NCBI GenBank assembly: GCA_029547265.1
Contig: JAKPPP010000098.1
Span: 1-38,886 of the forward strand
DNA from: Bacteroidota bacterium
Lineage (GTDB): Bacteria; Bacteroidota; Bacteroidia; AKYH767-A; OLB10
DNA length: 38,886 nt
Direction: 5' to 3'
Part shown: one piece after another, positions 31,858 through 38,777 of the stretch
Position numbering within the stretch: the stretch's first letter is position 1
How the letters are laid out: each line of letters starts with the position of its first letter
The notes under the pieces: generated by a model
Seen by the model: only the letters and a program-made list of their open reading frames with translations
What the model was told of the DNA's origin: nothing
The model's database searches: none
Position numbers and translations under genes: made by a program

Positions 31858-32061
31858 ATGAACATCAAAGAAGCAATCGTCAAGAAAAGAGGGCTCGTTG
31901 AAAAGAAGATCGAGAAAATTACAAATGCAGTTAATCATTTGGCTGTTTTTCTTCAGAACGAGGACGTTGGTGTTTTTGTGGATGAGAAGCTTGCGCGGAA
32001 TTTGGAAGCCGCAAAAGATTCCATTCAGAAAATAGTAGATGCAAGGAAGTTATTGTCATGA
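31858..32061 (+). CDS. First early protein, helical, unknown
   Basis: 67 residues behind AAAGGAAACAG, 31 bases after the early promoter -10. Entirely helical and charged (IVKKRGLVEKKIEKITNAV, then LEAAKDSIQKIVDARKLLS). No motif recognised. As the first gene of the strongest promoter it may act early against the host or as a regulator. Confidence 0.65.
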   Translation: MNIKEAIVKKRGLVEKKIEKITNAVNHLAVFLQNEDVGVFVDEKLARNLEAAKDSIQKIVDARKLLS

Positions 32062-32141
32062 AACTTATTTTGGATATTGGACTTGGTTTCATGATGGCCG
32101 GATGTTTGTATGTAATGACCGTAATATTATTTTGTTTATAA
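32058..32141 (+). CDS. Tiny membrane peptide (27 residues)
   Basis: ATG overlaps the preceding stop (ATGA), with AAGGAAG upstream. Apart from K2 and D6 the chain is hydrophobic (LGFMMAGCLYVMTVILFCL). Likely a single-helix inner-membrane peptide. Confidence 0.5.
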   Translation: MKLILDIGLGFMMAGCLYVMTVILFCL

Positions 32142-32159
32142 ACTAGAAGGGACAGGAAC

Positions 32160-32273
32160 ATGAATATCATTGATGTGATCAAACAAAGTTGTGAGCTTTA
32201 CAATTCAGTACATGACGAAAAGATCCGACAATTTCTCATTGGACTCATTCAGAAATTGGCTGGTGAGTTATGA
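32160..32273 (+). CDS. Small early protein (37 residues)
   Basis: Behind AGGGACAGGAAC. A single helical peptide (IIDVIKQSCELYNSVHDE, then IRQFLIGLIQKLAGEL), coupled by ATGA to the next gene. Unknown. Confidence 0.5.
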   Translation: MNIIDVIKQSCELYNSVHDEKIRQFLIGLIQKLAGEL

Positions 32274-32464
32274 GAAGTTTCTTTGAAATGTTTTTTGGAA
32301 CTGAGTTAAAAGATTTAGAAAATGAAATCTCAAAATTGGAAAATGATATTCAAGACCTTGAAGATAAAAATCAAATTCTTTTTGATACTAATCAAAAATT
32401 AAGAAGGAAAATAAAATTACTCAAGAAAGGAAAAGCCAATGTCCGAAAACGTACGCCGAAATGA
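32270..32464 (+). CDS. Coiled-coil early protein
   Basis: 64 residues. A short hydrophobic start (MRSFFEMFFG) leads into an unbroken heptad coil (about 13-48: LKDLENEISKLENDIQDLE) and a basic tail (KKGKANVRKRTPK). Probably oligomeric. Overlaps both neighbours. Confidence 0.6.
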   Translation: MRSFFEMFFGTELKDLENEISKLENDIQDLEDKNQILFDTNQKLRRKIKLLKKGKANVRKRTPK

Positions 32465-32771
32465 ATTCGACGAAATGAGCTGTTATAAACTTGCTGAATA
32501 TATTAATTCCTTGCGAAGTCGAAGCGTTCGAGCTTGTACGGATCGCTTCTTAAAAGGAATTTCAAAACGATGCACAGATGGGATCTATTCGATGATTAAA
32601 AACTTTACCGATGAATTTCAAGACCAAGATATGTTTTGGGAGATTGCTTTAACCTATTCAGATGAAAAAACAATTGACTCGATCAAAGAATTTCTATCTG
32701 AAATGGAAAGATCAGTCGCGGAAGGCAATGCAGTTGATATGCAAATTGATTTGAAGAAAGAGGGATTATGA
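32439..32771 (+). CDS. Uncharacterised early protein
   Basis: 110 residues behind AAAGGAAAAGCCA. Soluble and helical: CYKLAEYINSLRSRSVRA, a middle FLKGISKRCTDGIYSMIKN, and an acidic C-terminus (TIDSIKEFLSEMERSVAEG). No family recognised. Overlaps the coil gene by 26 bases and the next tiny gene by ATGA. Confidence 0.65.
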   Translation: MSENVRRNEFDEMSCYKLAEYINSLRSRSVRACTDRFLKGISKRCTDGIYSMIKNFTDEFQDQDMFWEIALTYSDEKTIDSIKEFLSEMERSVAEGNAVDMQIDLKKEGL

Positions 32772-32860
32772 AAAAAAATAAAATAGAGGCAGTGATGGGG
32801 ACATTACTTTTTATAATGGTGGCTTGTCTTTGTGTTTGCGGAACATGGAGAGGATTTTAA
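32768..32860 (+). CDS. Tiny membrane peptide (30 residues)
   Basis: ATGA overlap with the preceding gene. A basic start (MKKNKIEAVMG) and one hydrophobic, Cys-rich segment (TLLFIMVACLCVCG) before TWRGF. VAC could serve as a weak lipobox. The stop is two bases before the next ATG. Confidence 0.5.
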   Translation: MKKNKIEAVMGTLLFIMVACLCVCGTWRGF

Positions 32861-32861
32861 T

Positions 32862-33179
32862 ATGAACGCAGAATACTTTATCAAGAAATTTGAATCTATT
32901 CCTGACGATCATTGGTGTGTGAATCACTTTGTAAACCCTGAGAATATAAACCAAATGTGTGCTCTAGGTCATTGCGGAGAAAGGCTTGATGATCCGCCGC
33001 CACTTCCAGGTGCGAATTATTTCAATGACGAAGCTCATCAATTAAAAGCTCTCTTTCATTCGATTAGTTACAACATTCGAGATGTGAATGATGGAACATT
33101 CGGCTGCGAAGGTTTAGGCAAGACTCCGAAAGAAAGAGTTTTAAAAGTTTTGCGATTGATTAAGTCGACAACAAATTAG
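32862..33179 (+). CDS. Uncharacterised early protein with CALG motif
   Basis: 105 residues from the ATG at 32862, which has GAGAGGA upstream. A longer frame at 32832 lacks a site. The N-terminal part (FESIPDDHWCVNHFVNP, then NQMCALGHCGERL) resembles small phage proteins with a W....CALG core of unknown function. The C-terminal region is FGCEGLGKTPKERVLKVLRL, compatible with a nucleic-acid or protein-binding helix. Confidence 0.65.
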   Translation: MNAEYFIKKFESIPDDHWCVNHFVNPENINQMCALGHCGERLDDPPPLPGANYFNDEAHQLKALFHSISYNIRDVNDGTFGCEGLGKTPKERVLKVLRLIKSTTN

Positions 33180-33186
33180 AGACAAC

Positions 33187-33423
33187 ATGAGACTATCGAA
33201 AATCACATTCGACGAAGCGAAAAAAGAAGTAGCCTGCTGGCAAACAGGTCATCAGGGTTCATTTTGCGAAGCTATTTTGTCGGCCTATTCAAAAGCTGAT
33301 TCACTTAACAAAGTCGATCTTCAATATGCATATCCGAACCTGACTCGAGCCTATGATGATTGGTATTATTGCAAAGATTCAAATGCATGGATCAAATCCG
33401 TTTTAGAAATGGGGGATTTGTGA
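33187..33423 (+). CDS. Uncharacterised early protein
   Basis: 78 residues. Helical, aromatic-rich (CWQTGHQGSFCEAILSAY, then LTRAYDDWYYCKDSNAW). Coupled to the next gene by a GTGA overlap at 33420-33423. No family recognised. Confidence 0.6.
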   Translation: MRLSKITFDEAKKEVACWQTGHQGSFCEAILSAYSKADSLNKVDLQYAYPNLTRAYDDWYYCKDSNAWIKSVLEMGDL

Positions 33424-33686
33424 AATTCAAAATAGGAGATGCAAATAATCAACCCAAAGATCCAATCAAAGAAATTGAATTACGAGTCAATAAAATGTTT
33501 GAGATTGGAGATTGGGTAGAATGTTCTCAAGAAGATTTTGAGCAACATTTTACGGACTTTAAAAACCTAATCGCTTTGGTGAAAGAGTATAGAGTTGAAA
33601 TACTAGATTTAAGAAATTATGCTCCTTTACCTAAATCTATTGAAGAAATCGAATCCAAAATCTTTGGATCAAATGAGGGTGAATGA
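33420..33686 (+). CDS. Uncharacterised early protein, GTG start
   Basis: 88 residues from the GTG at 33420, which is preceded by GGGGGATTT and overlaps the upstream stop. A longer ATG at 33360 lies inside that gene and has no site. Acidic, helical chain (IKEIELRVNKMFEIGDWVE, then FKNLIALVKEYRVEIL). ATGA overlap with the next gene. Confidence 0.6.
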   Translation: MKFKIGDANNQPKDPIKEIELRVNKMFEIGDWVECSQEDFEQHFTDFKNLIALVKEYRVEILDLRNYAPLPKSIEEIESKIFGSNEGE

Positions 33687-33928
33687 AAAAATACAAACAT
33701 ATAAATGGTTGGATTGGATATACATTTACCGATACTCATAAACAAATATGTTCTATCCAAGATTCATCTGTAGCTACATTTGAAGGTTTATGGCTAGGAA
33801 TTGATAGTGGTTTAAGCGGAATCGAAAATGCTCGTATGCATTTAAACATAAAATTAGCTAAGCAGCTTATAAAAAAGTTGCAGCAATTTGTAGATGATGG
33901 GCATCTTGGATCATGGAAATCCAAATGA
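33683..33928 (+). CDS. Uncharacterised early protein
   Basis: 81 residues, ATGA overlap upstream. A beta-like front (NGWIGYTFTDTHKQICSI) and a helical end (IKLAKQLIKKLQQFVDDG) give a small alpha/beta protein. No family recognised. Confidence 0.6.
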   Translation: MKKYKHINGWIGYTFTDTHKQICSIQDSSVATFEGLWLGIDSGLSGIENARMHLNIKLAKQLIKKLQQFVDDGHLGSWKSK

Positions 33929-34140
33929 CAAGCAATAAACCAAAAAAGCCGGAGATTGTTTGGATTGATATGGGAGAGCCTTTTTATTATAGATCTTATG
34001 AAAAGTTAGAAGGGCAGAATGCTTACATTTCTATAAATTTCGTAATAAAAAAGATAGAAGAACTTAAAAAATATTATGTAAAATATATTGGAACAGAATT
34101 AATTCATTGGTTGAAAACAATTCAGGAGAATGAAAGATGA
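33913..34140 (+). CDS. Uncharacterised early protein
   Basis: 75 residues. The first ATG (33913) lies in the end of the previous gene; a second (33925, MTSNKPKK) is possible. Contains IVWIDMGEPFYYRSYEKL and a helical C-terminus (KKIEELKKYYVKYIGTEL). No family recognised. Confidence 0.55.
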   Translation: MEIQMTSNKPKKPEIVWIDMGEPFYYRSYEKLEGQNAYISINFVIKKIEELKKYYVKYIGTELIHWLKTIQENER

Positions 34141-34304
34141 AACTAGGAAAATTATTTAAAGCAGCATTCAATACAGTAACCTTGCCAATTGAAATCGTGA
34201 AAGACATTGTGACTCTTGGAGGTGTGGCTTCAGAAGAACCACAATCATATACAAAAACCAAGATCGAAGAGATTGAAAAGAATTTGGATGACGTGACCAA
34301 ATGA
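34137..34304 (+). CDS. Small early protein (55 residues)
   Basis: ATGA overlap at both ends. An amphipathic start (MKLGKLFKAAFNTVTLPIE) suggests membrane-surface contact, followed by IVKDIVTLGG and a charged helix (IEEIEKNLDDVTK). The front resembles small phage proteins of unknown function. Confidence 0.5.
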   Translation: MKLGKLFKAAFNTVTLPIEIVKDIVTLGGVASEEPQSYTKTKIEEIEKNLDDVTK

Positions 34305-34651
34305 TTAAAATCATGAAAGGCGTACCTTTCGGCTGGTTTGAAACAGGAACTGAAGGAACTATATGGGCCATACAAGATGAGAAAGACGCATCCAATAAAT
34401 ATTGGAGTTATGAAAATCTACATATCATCAAGCCAGGCGATCGCTTAAAAATCATTGATAAAAAAACAAATGAGATTGTTGTCGATCAAGATCTTCAGGT
34501 TGTTCATTCCGATGGCAAAATGAATCTCTATGGTTTTTGGTGTCATTGGCTTCCCATTGGCATTGATCATAAACTTTGGGCTCAAATATTTTTAGATGAG
34601 AATGGTAAAGATAATTTTCTAGCAGAACTTTCGAGAGTCACAGATGAATGA
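34301..34651 (+). CDS. Uncharacterised conserved-type phage protein
   Basis: 116 residues, ATGA overlap. The core GTEGTIWAIQDEKDAS, then YENLHIIKPGDRLKIID, resembles phage proteins of unknown role with a YE.LH.L..GD.L.I.D pattern. C-terminal GFWCHWLPIGIDHKLWAQIF is Trp-rich. Soluble alpha/beta protein. Confidence 0.65.
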   Translation: MIKIMKGVPFGWFETGTEGTIWAIQDEKDASNKYWSYENLHIIKPGDRLKIIDKKTNEIVVDQDLQVVHSDGKMNLYGFWCHWLPIGIDHKLWAQIFLDENGKDNFLAELSRVTDE

Positions 34652-34931
34652 AAATATCGAATGCATTGGTTGTCAACGATTGATTGATAAAAATAAAAAA
34701 TCAAACGATCTAATCGCTGAACAACAAATCGAAATTAGAGATTTAAAAAATATCTTAAAAGAACATAGAGAATGCTTCCAAGATATATCAAATATGATGT
34801 TCTGTATTGGTGGACCTTTGAATGATAATATTGCCCAATTTACCAAAGAACAAAGAAGATATTTTCATGAAATAAAAAATAATTGTGAAGCGGTAAATTG
34901 GGGCAGATATGATCAAAAGGAAGAAGAATAA
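34644..34931 (+). CDS. Uncharacterised early protein with Cys pair
   Basis: 95 residues. N-terminal CIGC followed by a coiled helix (IAEQQIEIRDLKNILKEH), two more Cys (about 43 and 54) and an acidic end. The single CxxC with later Cys could bind zinc as a dimer. Overlaps the previous gene by 8 bases. Confidence 0.6.
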   Translation: MNENIECIGCQRLIDKNKKSNDLIAEQQIEIRDLKNILKEHRECFQDISNMMFCIGGPLNDNIAQFTKEQRRYFHEIKNNCEAVNWGRYDQKEEE

Positions 34932-35107
34932 TGTTAGAATTTATACATATTACTAAACTAGAAGAAGATATCGACAAACTACAAATACAAATCATTTTAT
35001 TACAAAAGCAGATTGAGATAATTTCAAAAAATATTTCATGGTTACCTGGCTATAAACCTATTGATTATCCTTTATCTGAATCTGATGAATGGAAAAATTT
35101 GAAATGA
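34931..35107 (+). CDS. Small coiled-coil protein (58 residues)
   Basis: TAATG overlap with the preceding stop and AAGGAAG upstream. A heptad helix (LEEDIDKLQIQIILLQKQ) and a Pro/Trp-containing tail (SWLPGYKPIDYPLSESD). Coupled by ATGA to the next gene at 35104. Confidence 0.55.
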   Translation: MLEFIHITKLEEDIDKLQIQIILLQKQIEIISKNISWLPGYKPIDYPLSESDEWKNLK

Positions 35108-35301
35108 GTGAATCAGCAATCAATAAAAAATTAAGTCATGGAAGATGGCTACTTGAGCAGGCGGTTGAGAATTTATTAAAAGCTGAATCTTCACCAAAAG
35201 GACAGAAATATCCATTCATTGAATCAGCCCGTTTTAATGTCCGACAAGCTTTGCCATATTTGAACTTTGACATTTTGAGAAATGAAATTGAGAATGGTTG
35301 A
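35104..35301 (+). CDS. Uncharacterised helical protein
   Basis: 65 residues from the ATG at 35104, which overlaps the upstream stop. An ATG at 35089 would lie within the previous gene. Helical pair (LSHGRWLLEQAVENLLKAE and IESARFNVRQALPYLNFD), a form like small HEPN-like or tetratricopeptide helices, but too short to call. Confidence 0.6.
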   Translation: MSESAINKKLSHGRWLLEQAVENLLKAESSPKGQKYPFIESARFNVRQALPYLNFDILRNEIENG

Positions 35302-35329
35302 TACTAAACTATAAACTATAAAGGATGAA

Positions 35330-35554
35330 ATGAGTTTCCCAACTTGTAAGGCTTGCAAATTCTTTTTTGTGTTTACTCTTGAAACATTAGATCATCCTGC
35401 GGCGCAGATTTGCGATCGTTTTGGTTTTAAGATTGGCGAGAAAGATCCACTTCGAGATTCTATTGATTGCAAACCTAATCAATTCTTTTGTAGTGAATTC
35501 ACGGATAAAAATGGAGATCGATTTATTAACTGGCAACAAAAAGGAGAACTATGA
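35330..35554 (+). CDS. Small Cys-rich, probably zinc-binding protein
   Basis: 74 residues behind AAAGGATGAA. Cys at CKAC (6 and 9), ICDRFG (28), DCKPN (47) and FCSEF (54) give candidate metal ligands, in a pattern resembling small phage proteins with a C..C-(n)-C metal site. Coupled by ATGA to the next gene. Confidence 0.6.
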   Translation: MSFPTCKACKFFFVFTLETLDHPAAQICDRFGFKIGEKDPLRDSIDCKPNQFFCSEFTDKNGDRFINWQQKGEL

Positions 35555-35712
35555 CACTTGTAACTGAAGCTTTGTTTTTATGGGTACTTGCAAATTATAT
35601 CGGAATGCCACAATGGGCAATGGCGATTGTAGCTGTTTTATTTATCATTGGCAGAATTGGCCCAGCGTCAGTTCAATTGCCGCTTGGTGGATCAAAAACT
35701 TTGCGTTTATAA
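35551..35712 (+). CDS. Small membrane protein (53 residues)
   Basis: Behind AAAAGGAGAACT, with ATGA overlap. Two short hydrophobic stretches (ALFLWVLANYIG and WAMAIVAVLFIIG) and a polar end (VQLPLGGSKTLRL) suggest a hairpin or single long membrane segment. Confidence 0.55.
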   Translation: MTLVTEALFLWVLANYIGMPQWAMAIVAVLFIIGRIGPASVQLPLGGSKTLRL

Positions 35713-35740
35713 AATATAGTTTTGAACAGGAAGGAACAAT

Positions 35741-36022
35741 ATGACCCAATTAAGTTTGGTGTTGGATCGAGTCAATCCAAAAGACAGTGAACGTAATAAT
35801 AAACTGTCAGGTGATTTACTCAAAGTCTTTAATATTATTTTGGATCGCAAACCACATTTTGTAAAAGATATTGCAGCGAAACTTTGTTTGCCTGAGAATT
35901 CAGTGCAAGCACATTTGCGACATCTTCGTAAAAATAAATTTGGACGGCATAATGTTGTTCGCAGAAGCGTCACAAAAGGAACGAGTTACTACATTTTAGA
36001 ATTTGGGAGCTATCAGAAATGA
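35741..36022 (+). CDS. Winged-helix DNA-binding protein
   Basis: 93 residues behind AGGAAGGAACAAT. The core FVKDIAAKLCLPENSVQAHL then RHLRKNKFGRHNVVRR is a phage-type winged helix: a wall of I..I...L.LPE.SV..HLR.LRK, followed by the wing and a final TSYYILEF strand. Such proteins usually regulate early genes or act in replication. ATGA-coupled to the next gene. Confidence 0.75.
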   Translation: MTQLSLVLDRVNPKDSERNNKLSGDLLKVFNIILDRKPHFVKDIAAKLCLPENSVQAHLRHLRKNKFGRHNVVRRSVTKGTSYYILEFGSYQK

Positions 36023-36282
36023 CACCGGAAGAACAAAAAAAACAGGTTCAAATTGAGTTTGAAAAGAAACGTATTTTAATCGATTCCAAGATTGCCGAAT
36101 TATCCACCTATTTTGAGGACGGATGTTTGGTTAGTGTAGTCGTAAGGCGGCCAGGAAACGATGCTCAAACCATTATAATCGGTCCTGATAGCATAGAAGA
36201 GCTTGAAAGGATTATAGTTTTAATGCGTGAAAATAAGCAAAAAAAGGTTGACATATATATACCAAAAGTGGTACTTAATTAG
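36019..36282 (+). CDS. Uncharacterised early protein
   Basis: 87 residues. A long charged helix (EEQKKQVQIEFEKKRILID) then a beta part (CLVSVVVRRPGNDAQTIII) and a helix (SIEELERIIVLMRENK). Its end contains the candidate promoter/operator of the next gene. No family recognised. Confidence 0.6.
   Translation: MTPEEQKKQVQIEFEKKRILIDSKIAELSTYFEDGCLVSVVVRRPGNDAQTIIIGPDSIEELERIIVLMRENKQKKVDIYIPKVVLN
36247..36276 (+). promoter_or_regulatory. Candidate promoter/operator before the helix-turn-helix gene
   Basis: TTGACA at 36247-36252 with a poor -10 (TACTTA, 36271-36276, 18 spacing). Between them is the inverted repeat TACCA-AAAG-TGGTA (36259-36272), just before the ATG at 36285. It could let the helix-turn-helix protein control its own synthesis. 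Confidence 0.4.
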
Positions 36283-36284
36283 AT

Positions 36285-36539
36285 ATGAAAAAAGATATCA
36301 AAATAGATAGAATTACCAATGGCACAGAGCTTAAGCAATGGCGACTTGCTCAACGACAAGAAAATGGTAAGAAGCTATCTCGTTTAAAATTCTGTTCTGT
36401 TATGAATAAATCCATTACCTGGGTTACCGATGTGGAAAACAAGGGGAAACTATTGGATGAGAACTTTTTAATCGTTTTAAAGGCAAAATACGCATCAAAT
36501 AAAAAGGCCGCCAGCTTTGGATTACCGACGGCCTCATGA
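36285..36539 (+). CDS. Cro/CI-type helix-turn-helix protein
   Basis: 84 residues. TNGTELKQWRLAQRQENG, then SRLKFCSVMNKSITWVTDVE, then NKGKLLDENFLIVLKAKY follows the HTH_3 plan with the recognition helix around SITWVTDVE. Small enough for a Cro-like repressor. A palindrome lies just upstream. No integrase was seen, so a lysogeny role is unproven; it may only turn off early genes. Confidence 0.7.
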   Translation: MKKDIKIDRITNGTELKQWRLAQRQENGKKLSRLKFCSVMNKSITWVTDVENKGKLLDENFLIVLKAKYASNKKAASFGLPTAS

Positions 36540-36566
36540 TGTTTGAACCAGAAGGACTAAGAACAA

Positions 36567-37253
36567 ATGAACAATAACACGACCATTGAAATAAAACAAA
36601 TCCCTGAATCAGTTTCGCAGATTAAGCAGTTCTACGAATACGACACCTATAATATTACTTGCCGCGATGAATATGAAACGGCAGCGGCCTATTTTTTACA
36701 ACTAAAAGCTCATTTAAAAAAGGCTGAGGATGAACGAAAATTAATCGTTGATCCAATCAATCAAGGTTTGCGTCGGGTGAATTCATTATTCAAATCAATC
36801 ACTGATCCTGTTTCCAGAATTAAAGATAATATTGAACGCAAAATGAGAACATTTGTCGATCAAGAACGTAAGAAGCTTGAAGATGAAAAACGAGCTGAAG
36901 CTGAAAAACAAAAAAAGATATTTGAAGAGAATGCAAAAAAGGCCAAGGTCGAAGCCATTGAAACTGGATCGGAAGCAGCTCTACAAGTTTCACAGAATTT
37001 TACAAGACTTGCCGATCAGGTTGAAACTGAAAATGTAAAAGTTTCACAGACCATTAAGCTCGGCAATCAAGGTACCGTTTCAGAGCGTCGCATTTGGAGA
37101 TTCAAAATTACTGATGAGACATTGGTTCCAAGGAAATATTTAATTGTAGATGAAAAATGTTTGCGTACAATGGCAACGCAATTTGGAGAATCAGGTCAGA
37201 CTATTCCAGGTGTAGAATTCTATCAAGAGACAAGTTTCGCAGCTTTAAAATAA
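36567..37253 (+). CDS. Coiled-coil companion of the recombination module
   Basis: 228 residues. DEYETAAAYFLQLKAHLKKA then DPINQGLRRVNSLFK opens a family of phage proteins common next to annealing proteins. A long Lys/Glu helix spans about 90-130 (EDEKRAEAEKQKKIFEEN). The C-terminal VPRKYLIVDEKCLRTMATQ, then GQTIPGVEFYQET is also typical. Probably a DNA-recombination accessory. The exact task is unknown. Confidence 0.7.
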   Translation: MNNNTTIEIKQIPESVSQIKQFYEYDTYNITCRDEYETAAAYFLQLKAHLKKAEDERKLIVDPINQGLRRVNSLFKSITDPVSRIKDNIERKMRTFVDQERKKLEDEKRAEAEKQKKIFEENAKKAKVEAIETGSEAALQVSQNFTRLADQVETENVKVSQTIKLGNQGTVSERRIWRFKITDETLVPRKYLIVDEKCLRTMATQFGESGQTIPGVEFYQETSFAALK

Positions 37254-37264
37254 AAGGAGAAAAT

Positions 37265-37480
37265 ATGTTTATAAAATTAAATAGAAAATTAAAATTAATG
37301 AATAAAAATGTAAATCTACATTATTATGTAAATACAGATAAAATTAAATATTTAAATGATTTGAATGACGAAACAACCATTTTTTTTGATTTAAATGATC
37401 CTGACGGATTTGATGGAAATACCATTCAAGTTGATGAAACATGTGAAGAAATATTTAAAATCATAAATAAAGGAAAATAA
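37265..37480 (+). CDS. Small acidic early protein
   Basis: 71 residues from the ATG at 37265, which has AAAAGGAGAAAAT just upstream. A longer frame at 37157 lies inside the previous gene. Basic N-terminus (FIKLNRKLKLMNKN), then acidic repeats (FFDLNDPDGFDGNTIQVDE). Unknown. Lies between the recombination genes. Confidence 0.65.
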   Translation: MFIKLNRKLKLMNKNVNLHYYVNTDKIKYLNDLNDETTIFFDLNDPDGFDGNTIQVDETCEEIFKIINKGK

Positions 37481-37481
37481 T

Positions 37482-38333
37482 ATGACAACACAAACAGAAC
37501 AAAAAGCAATCGTAGCTCAAACCAAATCAGAAGCAGACAATCAATTGGCCATTGCTCGCGATAAGGCAAACATCGGTCTTATCCAAGCGACACTCAATAA
37601 AGATTGGAAAGGTGTTAAAGACGAATTCAGAGTTAGATTTGTATCTCGTCTTTGTGAACAATTAAATATTGCTCCGGTTCTTAATCCATTCCGATTCATC
37701 GACATGAAAGGTGCAACAGTTCTTTATGCAGATAAACGAGCTGCGGCACTTATTGCAAATGCGAACAAAGTTTCAACTGAAATCATCAAAGAAGTGTGGG
37801 ACAAAGAAAAACAAATCTTCAAAGTATATGTTCGTGCTTCACGACCAGACGGTTCATTCTCCGATGAATTTGCATCGCTTCATATCTCAAGTAAATCTGG
37901 TCAGGATCGCGCCAATGAAGAAATGAAATGTCTGACCAAAGCAAAGCGTCGTGCAATTCTAGCTCTTGTTGATTTGGCAATTCCAACTGAAGACGAACTT
38001 CAATATGTCAATGAAGCTCAACAAGTAACGCCAGCTCCACAACGAATCGAATCAAAATCAAACGTTGTAGATACAACGCCAGAAGATGAACGGATTGAAG
38101 CTATGTCTGAATTATTTGAAGTTGTAACTGGTGGCGATGGAAAGAAAATGGATCTGTTTCACAAATTCGTTGCTGATCAAACTCAAGGCAAAAAACCAAA
38201 TGAGCTTACTTATGATGAATGCCATGAATTAATGGAAACATGGAATAAAATTAAAGCATCAGCTCCAGTTCCAGACGCTCCAAAAGGTGAGCAAGTACCT
38301 CTTTTTGCCGATGAAACGAATCCAGTTTTATGA
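37482..38333 (+). CDS. Probable single-strand DNA annealing protein
   Basis: 283 residues behind AAAGGAAAATA. The core (about 48-170: FVSRLCEQLNIAPVLNPF, FIDMKGATVLYADKRAAAL, then EEMKCLTKAKRRAILALVD) has the GL.P...PF....G...LYA.K and MK..TKAKRR motifs of a phage family linked to Rad52/RecT/Erf-type recombination. The C-terminal 90 residues are acidic with a helical end (KFVADQTQGKKPNELTYDE). It would anneal strands in replication-linked recombination with the VRR-NUC protein. The family link is by motif memory, so I rate it as probable. Confidence 0.55.
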   Translation: MTTQTEQKAIVAQTKSEADNQLAIARDKANIGLIQATLNKDWKGVKDEFRVRFVSRLCEQLNIAPVLNPFRFIDMKGATVLYADKRAAALIANANKVSTEIIKEVWDKEKQIFKVYVRASRPDGSFSDEFASLHISSKSGQDRANEEMKCLTKAKRRAILALVDLAIPTEDELQYVNEAQQVTPAPQRIESKSNVVDTTPEDERIEAMSELFEVVTGGDGKKMDLFHKFVADQTQGKKPNELTYDECHELMETWNKIKASAPVPDAPKGEQVPLFADETNPVL

Positions 38334-38464
38334 AATATAAAGAGGAATTAGGTTTGTTTATTAGCATGTTGATAATATCAATGATGATCTTTATCGGATG
38401 CAAAGGAATCGAAAGATTCGGAATGAAAATTTCAAAGAAAGGAAATTATTATGGATCAAAATAA
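38330..38464 (+). CDS. Small membrane protein or lipoprotein (44 residues)
   Basis: ATGA overlap with the annealing-protein gene. MKYKEEL, a hydrophobic segment (GLFISMLIISMMIFIG), then Cys24 and a basic tail (KGIERFGMKISKKGNYY). FIGC is a weak lipobox. The end overlaps the next gene by 14 bases. Confidence 0.5.
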   Translation: MKYKEELGLFISMLIISMMIFIGCKGIERFGMKISKKGNYYGSK

Positions 38465-38777
38465 AGAACAAGAAATTAAAAATCGTCAGGAATTCATCGC
38501 ACAAATCGATGGAATGTCACAGTACATGTCTCACACGATGAATTTGATGAGAACATTTAAACGTCTTCATGGTGAGCACGAAGGTCAAGAAATAAAATCT
38601 ATTACAAGACCTATTCTAAAAGCCATTGAGGCCATGGAAGATGTTTATGAAATGGTCGGACTTCAAAAAATTGTGAATAATCTTTTGATCGATCAATATA
38701 AAACAATGAAGGCAATGGAAACTAAGTCCGCTGATGTTGGTGCAGAGGAAGTCATTGAAAAAGCTGCTCAACAATAA
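38451..38777 (+). CDS. Uncharacterised helical early protein
   Basis: 108 residues behind AAAGGAAATTATT. Helical throughout (IDGMSQYMSHTMNLMRTF, then ILKAIEAMEDVYEMVG). His-rich HGEHEG in the middle. The end overlaps the tiny membrane ORF that spans the circle junction. No family recognised. Confidence 0.65.
   Translation: MDQNKEQEIKNRQEFIAQIDGMSQYMSHTMNLMRTFKRLHGEHEGQEIKSITRPILKAIEAMEDVYEMVGLQKIVNNLLIDQYKTMKAMETKSADVGAEEVIEKAAQQ

Noticed and set aside
36505..36534. AGGCCG...CGGCCT inverted repeat at the end of the helix-turn-helix gene
   Set aside because: Six-base stem with mismatches beyond it, no T run after it and inside coding sequence; not a convincing terminator.
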